This document shows, one piece after another, positions 57,757-64,000 of a stretch of 64,000 nt of DNA (positions are counted from its first letter, which is position 1; every line of letters starts with the position of its first letter). Location: NCBI RefSeq assembly GCF_032854445.1, contig NC_088307.1, forward strand, positions 6,212,017 through 6,276,016, written 5' to 3'. Both the position numbers and the translations under genes were made by a program. The notes under the pieces were generated by a model. The model did no database searches, was not told the origin of the DNA, and saw nothing but the letters and a program-made list of their open reading frames with translations. Source of the stretch: Liolophura sinensis. Lineage: Eukaryota > Mollusca > Polyplacophora > Chitonida > Chitonidae.

Positions 57757-59040
57757 ATGGCCGACATCGGCGATTATGACGACCGGCCGGACCCCCCGGA
57801 AGATCCTGACGATGATGATCCACCACCACCTATGCAGTTCGTGCGCGACAATGACATTGTAAATAATACCGCGACAGAAACAAGCAACCGATCAAGTCTT
57901 CTAAGAGAGTTGACGCGGGCTGCCGTGGATGACTATTACAACTTCTTTGCGGACATGGGGCTTACCCCTGAACGGGGGCGGCATTCCAACAAGTTTGTGC
58001 TCATAGATGGGCGTCTCCAGCTCTTCGCATTTCCAGACCTGAGGCTTATAAACTTAAAGACGGGGGAACCACTAGCGCTCTCCTCATTATACAGCAAGGC
58101 CGGCGGTTCCGCGGCGATCCAAGAGCTTGGCTTTAAAGGCTGGAAGCCAGGGAAGGCAACCTTGCCTCCGGAAGCGGTCAAAGCCCTGCAGACGGCGAGC
58201 GATAAGATTGGTGCCGCGGCAGATACCATGGAGCTGAAGGATTTAAACCAGACCGCGACAGAGACCATAGAAGCTGTGGAAACCAGCTTCACGGATAGTG
58301 AGGTCGGGCGTGTTCTTGAAACGATGAACGATCCGCCGCTCCCCCTTCGGGAACTCAGGGGGCTAGACATGGCTCTGCAAACCATTCGCGGAGAGTACAC
58401 GAATAACCTTGCCAAGCTGTCGGCAATCGATAGAGACTTAGCTAAACAGAAACAGAAGTTGGAAGAGGCCAACACCGACGGTGTTGATGATTTCGCCCGG
58501 TGTCGGATCGCCGAACGAATACGGAACCTCGAGGACGAAAGGGCGGCCCGGCTCGAAGCAGCCTCTGCAACGGGCGAGGCCCTGCGAACGCAAATAAGCC
58601 GCATTAGGGAGACCATCGATCGCATCCTCCACAAGGACACCACACTGGCCGAGAGAGTTCGTACCCTCTTCCGTGAGCAGGGGGTAACAATCGTGTCCAT
58701 TCTCACAGCTATTGGGATGGCGATCTCGACAATAACGCTTGCGTTGAAGCTAGCGCTGAGCGGCGGGTCTGGCGGCGGGGGCACGCCGTCTCCTAAACCA
58801 GAGGACGGGCGCGGTGTCAAAGAGTGGGTGAAAAAGCATCTCCAGTCCCTCGCACGGGCCCTTGGCAAGCTGGCTGGGAAGGCGGCCGCAGCGATTCCAG
58901 GGATAATTGGCAGTATCGTATCCTGGCTCTTGAACCTTCTCGGAAAAACGGCTGGGTGGTTGGCCGACAATGTCTGGGCCCTAGTCGTCGCAGTAGGCGG
59001 CCTATTACTCATAGCCGTTCGGAACTGGTTAATGCCATAA
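57757..59040 (+). CDS. Coiled-coil and hydrophobic-tail protein, putative minor capsid or membrane-active protein
   Basis: 427 aa. Acidic Pro/Asp-rich start ('DPPEDPDDDDPPPP'), a central Glu/Arg/Ala-rich coiled coil (about residues 200-300), then 'RVRTLFREQGVTIVSILTAI' leading into a hydrophobic segment. A Gly-rich linker ('SGGSGGGGTPSP') separates an amphipathic helix set ('LARALGKLAGKAAAAIPG') and a final span ('WALVVAVGGLLLIAV'). The amphipathic helices recall membrane-perturbing minor capsid proteins of other double-jelly-roll viruses; the function is inferred. Its stop overlaps the end of the facing 59,029 gene by 12 bp. Confidence 0.7.
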   Translation: MADIGDYDDRPDPPEDPDDDDPPPPMQFVRDNDIVNNTATETSNRSSLLRELTRAAVDDYYNFFADMGLTPERGRHSNKFVLIDGRLQLFAFPDLRLINLKTGEPLALSSLYSKAGGSAAIQELGFKGWKPGKATLPPEAVKALQTASDKIGAAADTMELKDLNQTATETIEAVETSFTDSEVGRVLETMNDPPLPLRELRGLDMALQTIRGEYTNNLAKLSAIDRDLAKQKQKLEEANTDGVDDFARCRIAERIRNLEDERAARLEAASATGEALRTQISRIRETIDRILHKDTTLAERVRTLFREQGVTIVSILTAIGMAISTITLALKLALSGGSGGGGTPSPKPEDGRGVKEWVKKHLQSLARALGKLAGKAAAAIPGIIGSIVSWLLNLLGKTAGWLADNVWALVVAVGGLLLIAVRNWLMP

Positions 59041-60321
59041 CAGCAGTAAACCGATGGCCACCCCGGCCACCACGAGGGCTGTCTTTTCCGTTTCGTGGTT
59101 ATATTGCGCTAACGGAAATGAATCCGCCGCGCGGAGCTGTTGTTGTTGTTGTCCCTGTTCCGAAGGAACAAGAACAGGAACAGGAACAACAGGGCTGTGC
59201 GGCACAGTCTCTTGCGGCTTTACAATCCCCCTATCTGCCCGCTTTGCGGGCTGCAAAGTGGGCGGCACTATGTCGTTCACACCCTCGTTAGAACCTAGCT
59301 TCTGTTCTTCTGTGGCCACGACGATTTTGTTATTGTAGTTGGCTATCTGGCCGATCCGCAGCAACATGTCGCTGGGAGCCATGTAAAGGCCTATGCCGAA
59401 CACAAAGTCGACCACGCTACCGGCGTATTGTAGAACGTCCTGGTACCGTTTGATCGATGAGGGGAGATCGACTGGAGAGGCAATGGCGTCTTCCACATTG
59501 GCGAAGAACTGCTTTTGTGCATCGAATGCTGTTCCCGTCCCAAGAATACGCGTCCTCGTTTGCGCTTGGGCGCCTAATATGGCCCATACGTAGGTCCGGA
59601 TGGAATCGTTCAAGCGCTCCACACGAGGCTGCGTGAATCCAGAGGATGTTTCAACAATAAACGACCCCCAGGCGTCTACGCTGTCCTGTTCAATGTAATC
59701 GACGTGGAGCTTGCCGAACGTCTTCGGGAACGTCATCCTGCCCGGATCAAAACTGCCGTCACCGATTGGGTGGTAGCCGCGGTTCGTCCAGTAGTTGTAT
59801 GCCACCCCGAGTCCGTGATTGGCGCCCCCACCTCGCCTCCAGTCTGTGTGCGGTGACACCCGAAACTCTCCGCAGATCCTTTCATAAGCCCGCCGGTCGT
59901 AGGGATTATTTAGCCAGTCCCATGCTCTGTCTTGCGGTAGCGGGGCTTTGATCTCCTCCAAAACCCGTCGGACCTGATAGTAGACGTGAAATGCGTACAA
60001 GGCCTTTATGCGCGGATCGGCGGCGAGAAGATGGTCTTTGGCGGATACTCCACAGCCCGTCGTTGCGCACCAGACCGCGAAATTCACCTGATTCTGCCAA
60101 AACTGCATTGGGTTGGTGTTCCAGGCCTGAACGATGGAATAGCTGGTTACCTTGGGCAGGCAGTACTTCGAAAATACATCCGCGAACTGGGCCTGAAAGG
60201 CCTTGCCCTCCTGCGCGTAAATGTCTGTTCGCGTCAGCTGTTCTGCGTGGGTTTGAACAGCATAGAATGACCCGGCCTTATAGGTCGCCCCCCTATTAAA
60301 AGTAAACGCCTCTCTGTTCAT
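59029..60321 (-). CDS. Conserved-type Polinton structural protein with C-terminal membrane span
   Basis: 430 aa from the ATG at 60,321 (the frame is open to a GTG at 60,360 but that overlaps the facing gene). An alpha-helical body with 'YAFHVYYQVRRVLEEIKAPL', 'GEFRVSPHTDWR' and 'ANHGLGVAYNYW' blocks; the second half has 'IRTYVWAILGAQAQTRTRIL' and 'VVDFVFGIGLYMAP'. A Pro/Val/Gln-rich linker precedes a tail-anchor-like span ('TALVVAGVAIGLLLLW'). No enzymatic motif. It is divergent from the penton-like gene, only 22 bp apart. Known as a recurring large ORF of invertebrate Polintons as far as I recognise it; the role is unknown. Confidence 0.65.
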   Translation of the reverse strand: MNREAFTFNRGATYKAGSFYAVQTHAEQLTRTDIYAQEGKAFQAQFADVFSKYCLPKVTSYSIVQAWNTNPMQFWQNQVNFAVWCATTGCGVSAKDHLLAADPRIKALYAFHVYYQVRRVLEEIKAPLPQDRAWDWLNNPYDRRAYERICGEFRVSPHTDWRRGGGANHGLGVAYNYWTNRGYHPIGDGSFDPGRMTFPKTFGKLHVDYIEQDSVDAWGSFIVETSSGFTQPRVERLNDSIRTYVWAILGAQAQTRTRILGTGTAFDAQKQFFANVEDAIASPVDLPSSIKRYQDVLQYAGSVVDFVFGIGLYMAPSDMLLRIGQIANYNNKIVVATEEQKLGSNEGVNDIVPPTLQPAKRADRGIVKPQETVPHSPVVPVPVLVPSEQGQQQQQLRAADSFPLAQYNHETEKTALVVAGVAIGLLLLWH

Positions 60322-60343
60322 TCTATTACCGTAGGAATACAAG

Positions 60344-61006
60344 ATGTTCGTAACTCTCACTAATATTCAAAACGGCTCCTCCTCGGAGCTGCCACAGGCT
60401 CTTGACAACCGTCACGGCTGCCTAAAAATTTCCCTCCGCGAAATAACATTCTACCCTGCCTGGGTGAATATTCACCCAGGAGTGGGCTTCCTGCTTGATG
60501 GCGAACGGGTCGAAGTGCCGAGGGGTTACTATAATGTTTGTACGCTGGACAAGGTAATCTTCCGCCCCCTTGGCGTTTCGCTGAAAATGAACGAAGCTAC
60601 GGGCCGCCTAACCCTAAGCCTCCCTGGCAAATCCTTCCTAATGCTGCAAGAGCTGGCCCCCATATTGGGATTCACCGACGGGTTGATGCCCAGAAATGGC
60701 ACTACGGAAGCTGATCAATGGCCCGACTTGGTTCCACACAAAGAAATATTTGTGCATCTGGACGAACTGAGCACCTCAGAAAACGTGAGGATCACGTCTG
60801 ATACCAGTAGCGGTTCAACGTTACTTAGGGCCATCGCGGCGACCAGCGAAGGGATCAACTGCGGGAAGACGGCTTCCTTCCCTAACCCCCAGTTCAAAAA
60901 TTTGCGTAGAGAATACGTGACAAAGCTGACGGTCTCGCTTTTAGATATAAGCGGCAAGCGTCTCGATACCAGTTACCTAAGCGCGGCCCTAGAAATCACG
61001 ACATAA
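60344..61006 (+). CDS. Penton-like (minor capsid, single jelly-roll) protein
   Basis: 220 aa. The segment 'VEVPRGYYNVCTLDKVIF' followed by 'GRLTLSLPGKSFLMLQELAP' and 'ILGFTDG' matches the beta-strand and loop pattern of Polinton/adintovirus-type penton proteins. So does the C-terminal strand pair near 'YVTKLTVSLLDISGKRLD'. It would occupy capsid vertices. The stop is followed two bases later by the ATG of the next ORF, which suggests one transcript. It is intact. Confidence 0.72.
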   Translation: MFVTLTNIQNGSSSELPQALDNRHGCLKISLREITFYPAWVNIHPGVGFLLDGERVEVPRGYYNVCTLDKVIFRPLGVSLKMNEATGRLTLSLPGKSFLMLQELAPILGFTDGLMPRNGTTEADQWPDLVPHKEIFVHLDELSTSENVRITSDTSSGSTLLRAIAATSEGINCGKTASFPNPQFKNLRREYVTKLTVSLLDISGKRLDTSYLSAALEITT

Positions 61007-61008
61007 TA

Positions 61009-61790
61009 ATGGTTGACTCGACCGGTCCCAGTTCTACATGTCTGTCACTATCTGACCTGTCTGACACGAGGGATTTTGAGCTCCCCGGGCTTCTACAGCC
61101 GAAAAAAGATTAACGTGGGGGCGGCAAGAAGCTGTCGCTACGTTTGATTCCCTTCAAGACGTCTCGGCTGCAATCGGTGGGCGCAGGCCACCTTCAGAGG
61201 CGATAGAGCATCAAAAACTCTCCTTAGTCCGCCGTGATGACCGATTTGTCCTTGCCAGATCCCGCGAGCCCGATTGGCTTATCGATGTGCTCGTGACGCC
61301 GATGTCCGTCCAAACCACTAAATCCGAGGTCAAGAAGGTTTTCAACACCGGGCTCACATTCGTGTCGTATACGCCGAGCGACACCTGTCTTGTTGCTCTA
61401 GAGACAGCAGGGCACTTCACACTGGCCGCTGCGAAGAACGACGTACGCCTGAACGCGAATACAGATTTCCGAGCCGCGTTAGAAATAAACCAGGGGTCCA
61501 TCATTATCATGGACCTAAAACTAGGGGTGGCCTCTGATCTCGCTACATTTCTGCTCCCAGGGCTGAAAATCAGATGGCCGTCCGAACACGATGGAAAGGA
61601 GCTCCGAATAATGGTAAAAACGCAACCGCAGCAGAAAGCGATCGCTAACAGCTCTCTCGATAATGTAAAGGTTACGATAGCCGACCGCATGGACGTAGGG
61701 ACTCTGTATCTGGAGTCCGGCGTTCGGCTTCGCCGCCTTCGGGTCAGCACGTTTGAGGACGATTTAGATATAATTTATGCTTTGCCATAA
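61009..61790 (+). pseudogene. Virion-type protein of unknown function, frameshifted at an A-run
   Basis: The ATG at 61,009 opens 34 codons that end at 61,111-61,113. A second frame, open from 61,080, carries on without a start codon to 61,788-61,790; within it only a GTG at 61,287 mimics a start. The frames differ by one base, and the run 'gaaaaaaga' at 61,101-61,109 is the likely slip site. The second part is beta-rich with 'IIIMDLKLGVASDLATFLLP'. Total about 260 codons. Either a real single-base lesion or an assembly error in the homopolymer. The function is not recognised. Confidence 0.65.
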
Positions 61791-61838
61791 TTTATGCTTT
61801 GCCATAATTTATGCTTTGCCATAACAACAATTCGGTTT
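61780..61838. promoter_or_regulatory. Triplicated 18-bp unit before the helical gene
   Basis: Three tandem copies of 'tttatgctttgccataa' spanning the stop of the frameshifted ORF and the leader of the next gene. The position resembles that of the triplicated unit at 57,682, so a promoter role is possible. Confidence 0.4.
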
Positions 61839-61841
61839 ATA

Positions 61842-62498
61842 ATGGGTCTGTATCCAACCATCGCGGACGATGAGGCAAACACTTCTGGCTCCGCAACAGA
61901 TGTTACCCCAACCGCACCTCATATGGAGCAGACGGGCCACGCCCACCGTTTGCGGTATATATCGGATATACAGAAACGGTTGGAATCTGAGCGGGACCTC
62001 AGGCGAGCCTTGTACAAAAAATACCAGCGCGCAGTTGGCGCCTCCGAGGCTTTGGATTCAGCAATGCTCGCGGCCTCTTTCGGTTTGGGGGTGGCTGGCG
62101 TCGGGCTGCTGTCTACTGTATTTGCCGCCCCTGTGGTGCTGGCAATGGAGGCAACGGCGCTGGCGTGTGGTGTCATTAGCGCAGCTGGAAAATTAATTAA
62201 TAAGCGGCTCCGCGCGAAGGCTAAGAAACACAACGACATCCGGCTGTTGGCTGACGCCAAGCTAAACAGTATTCACGCGCAGGTGTCCGCAGCAATGTCA
62301 GATGGCCTTATTTCAGATGTAGAGTTTAAACAGGTAGTGGCCGAGCTGCAGAGCTACGATGATCTGAAGGAGGGGATACGCTCGAAGTCTCACAAGGCAT
62401 TCAACTCCGCACAACTCGACGAGAAGGTTAAAAAGCAGCTCATAGCTCAAGGTCGCGACCTGGCCCGCCAAGACATTAAAAAAGCTCTGTCCGACTGA
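61842..62498 (+). CDS. Alpha-helical protein with glycine-rich hydrophobic core
   Basis: 218 aa from the ATG at 61,842. It has a Ser/Thr/Pro start, then a charged helix ('LESERDLRRALYKKYQRAV'), a long hydrophobic Ala/Gly region (residues about 74-112, 'LAASFGLGVAGVGLLSTVFA'), and a polar helical C-terminus. Resembles helix-hairpin membrane-associated proteins; I recognise this as a recurrent Polinton ORF, with unknown function. A small hairpin (acaccttcggtgt) lies 24 bp after the stop. Confidence 0.62.
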   Translation: MGLYPTIADDEANTSGSATDVTPTAPHMEQTGHAHRLRYISDIQKRLESERDLRRALYKKYQRAVGASEALDSAMLAASFGLGVAGVGLLSTVFAAPVVLAMEATALACGVISAAGKLINKRLRAKAKKHNDIRLLADAKLNSIHAQVSAAMSDGLISDVEFKQVVAELQSYDDLKEGIRSKSHKAFNSAQLDEKVKKQLIAQGRDLARQDIKKALSD

Positions 62499-62521
62499 CG
62501 ATAGACTGCACCGCCGTATTT

Positions 62522-62536
62522 TACACCTTCGGTGTT
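62522..62536 (+). terminator. Small stem-loop after the 61,842 gene
   Basis: 'acaccttcggtgt', a perfect 5-bp stem with a TTC loop, just downstream of the stop. Similar TTC-loop palindromes occur at other places in the element. Confidence 0.3.
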
Positions 62537-62589
62537 AATGAGCAACCTCCGTGCTACACTCCGTAAGTAATTGTGAAAATAAAAAAAAT

Positions 62590-62670
62590 ATGTCCTAGCC
62601 GGGGATCGAACCCACGACCATAAAGAGCAAAACCCAAGCTGTGTCTCGAGAGCCCGGGGCTAAACCTTAA
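62590..62670 (-). tRNA. tRNA-like sequence (degenerate) with downstream T-run
   Basis: The minus strand reads 'ggtcgtgggttcgatccccg' (a good B box/T-arm) followed by 'gctaggac' and then TTTTTTTT, a pol III terminator. A 7-bp acceptor-like pairing with two G-U pairs is possible, but the D arm and anticodon arm do not fold properly. It is probably a tRNA pseudogene or captured SINE head. It sits in the only gene-free stretch of the element. Confidence 0.4.
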
Positions 62671-63388
62671 AGGTCGTTTTCGTGCGTTTGCGTTATCATT
62701 CGGTTTTTTCGGGCTCCCCCTTCTGCAACCACCCCACCTCCCCATTCTAATCTCCTCGAAATGCCCACCTTCGAGCTTTCATCATTGGAGAATTAGAGAC
62801 GATCATTCGGCGAGGTGGCGGGTATTAGCACGGCTATATACCCAGAGACACAGGGCGGCCGGCTCCCTGGCCAAGGGAGCTATCCGGGCCGCCGAATGTG
62901 ATGTGAAAAATTGGGGGTGTCTTTTCCGCTAAAATTGTTTTTTCGCTCAGAATCGACCCATAACAACGGCAATATGGGCGAAGAAGAGACGTAGATTCAG
63001 AATCTGATGTTAGTTTTGTCCTACGACCCATACATCAAACGCAATCAACGATTTATTAGCACAAGTATTGCACAACACCCGCGCGTATTCTGGGAACATG
63101 GCGCTTGTTACAACGGCCTCACTTCACAGGGTATTACGGCGCCAGCCTTGTAGGCTCTGACTCTTATATGCTCACATTACAGGAGACTGCCTTATAAAAC
63201 ACCCGAGTCTGTATTGTATATCTTTCAGCTTGGGGTATACGAAGTATCTGTGCTCCCTGTATGTAGACGGGCTGGGCTGTCTCTGACCCACATATATACA
63301 TAGGCCTATACATGCATGTAGTTCACCGGTGTGTGTAATGTAAGTCAAAGCCTAACCTATTTTTAACTGCGGGAAGTCTATATATGCA

Positions 63389-63661
63389 CTAGGAAATATT
63401 GATGGCCGCTAAACGGGCAAACTCTTTTTGGAAAGCCCTTGTACGCCTTTGACAGTCCCTATTTGCAAGTTTGTGGTACCCACATGAGTGACAAAGGCCA
63501 TACTCGTTTTTCACGCCGATTCCACACCGTTGGCATGGTTGTGTGCCACGGCTTTTTCTTAACCTGGCGAGGTGTACCTTGCAGTATTCCTCTATACAGC
63601 GCCGCCCGCAGTGATCGAAAGAACCACACTTCAGCCACTTGCATGTATCCTTGCCCCACAT
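63389..63661 (-). CDS. Small zinc-ribbon protein at the right TIR
   Basis: 90 aa, ATG at 63,661, 14 bp inside the TIR. Two to three Cys/His clusters ('CGRRCIEEYCKVH', 'PCQRCGIGVKNEYGLCHSCG'), then a basic C-terminus. The Cys spacing (CxxC ... CxxC) predicts a zinc ribbon, so nucleic-acid binding or transcriptional control is likely. It is transcribed from the right TIR, mirroring the replication gene at the left TIR. Confidence 0.7.
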   Translation of the reverse strand: MWGKDTCKWLKCGSFDHCGRRCIEEYCKVHLARLRKSRGTQPCQRCGIGVKNEYGLCHSCGYHKLANRDCQRRTRAFQKEFARLAAINIS

Positions 63662-63674
63662 TGCTTGAAGTATT

Positions 63675-64000
63675 CCTAAGTATACCTAATCTACAGCATC
63701 TCTCTAATATGAAAACATGGGGGCCCTGGTACGTGCCCCGGCCCGCGGGAAGCAATGTTTCGCGTACACAAATAATTGGGGTAATTGTGCATGTAGGCCG
63801 GGCGCGTTTCGCGTACACAAATAATTGGGGTAATTGTGCGCGCTCGACGCACGCTATCCGCGTGAGCTACACAATTATTTGTGTACGCGAAACATGATCC
63901 GCGTGAGCTACACAATTATTTGTGTACGCGAAACATGATCCGCGTGAGCTACACAATTATTTGTGTACGCGAAACATGATCCGCGTGAGCTACACAATTA
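63675..64000 (-). repeat. Right terminal inverted repeat (truncated by the window)
   Basis: Reverse complement of the left TIR. The inner part (63,675-63,860) matches 48,065-48,243, and the 41-bp subrepeats start at about 63,858, with 3.5 copies before the window ends. About four mismatches are seen over the ~190 bp that can be compared. Confidence 0.92.

Larger units (their letters stand above)
62499..63388. other. Gene-free stretch of the Polinton
   Basis: About 890 bp with only the stem-loop and the tRNA-like sequence. The ORFs at 62,554-62,745 and 62,834-63,031 (minus) have no motif. In a typical Polinton this space would hold another gene, so a deletion or decayed gene is possible. Confidence 0.5.
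47650..64000. mobile_element. Polinton/Maverick-type element, nearly complete (right end cut by window)
   Basis: At least 16.2 kb, bounded by long terminal inverted repeats. It carries the diagnostic set: retroviral-type integrase, PolB, A32-like packaging ATPase, double-jelly-roll capsid protein and penton-like protein. GC content rises sharply at about 47,660 relative to the host. The outer left border lies between about 47,650 and 47,770; target-site duplications cannot be tested because the right border is outside. The genes are closely packed, often overlapping, and arranged in facing or diverging pairs. The polymerase and one other gene are broken, so autonomous replication is unlikely. 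Confidence 0.93.

Noticed and set aside
57936..59012. 358-codon minus-strand ORF opposite the coiled-coil gene
   Set aside because: Antisense shadow caused by high GC; Ser/Arg-rich composition without motifs, while the plus strand has clear domain structure.
61287..61790. Stand-alone 167-aa gene starting at GTG
   Set aside because: The frame is open far upstream and this is a eukaryotic element; a frameshifted longer gene from 61,009 fits better.

Overview
The window is a stretch of animal nuclear DNA, not bacterial. It holds spliced genes with GT-AG introns, tRNA-derived SINEs, LINE, DIRS-like and hAT-like remnants, and a large amount of minisatellite DNA. The SINE family (a tRNA-like head, then a body ending in a 'gaaatattcttgagta' tail and AAAT repeats) fits a marine lophotrochozoan such as a mollusc. 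That placement is an inference, because no species marker was read.

Layout, left half. About 0-13 kb is repeat-dominated: several tandem arrays (units of 18, 30, 31 and 21 bp), SINEs, a reverse-transcriptase fragment and two LINE 3' ends. A possible type II membrane-anchor exon lies at 6,034. At 13.4-14.4 kb there is a GT54 (MGAT4-like N-acetylglucosaminyltransferase) catalytic exon, broken by a frameshift and followed by a 45-bp coding-type repeat. From 22.4 to 41.0 kb lies a complete gene of 16 coding exons for an EXD3 / mut-7-like 3'-5' exonuclease. My exon chain is 2,805 nt, in frame throughout, and encodes 934 aa. At least three introns of this gene contain tandem arrays built from the neighbouring exon edge and its splice site. 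From 41 to 47.6 kb there are further satellites, two MITE-like inverted-repeat elements, a tyrosine-recombinase fragment and a long hAT-type transposase-derived ORF on the minus strand.

Layout, right half. From about 47.65 kb to the end of the window lies a nearly complete Polinton/Maverick-type element, GC-rich against an AT-rich host. Its long terminal inverted repeats carry 41-bp subrepeats; the right terminus is cut by the window edge. Gene order is: SAP domain, protein-primed-type DNA polymerase, SF1 helicase and HNH (one broken reading frame, +); integrase (-); small OB-like protein (+); four small accessory proteins (-); packaging ATPase (-); double-jelly-roll major capsid protein (-); coiled-coil membrane protein (+); large membrane-tailed protein (-); penton-like protein (+); a frameshifted ORF (+); hydrophobic alpha-helical protein (+); zinc-ribbon protein (-).

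The capsid, ATPase and integrase genes are open. The polymerase has an in-frame TGA and two frame changes, and a downstream virion-type gene has a frameshift. The two TIRs are nearly identical, so the insertion looks young but probably defective. No adenain-like protease was recognised.
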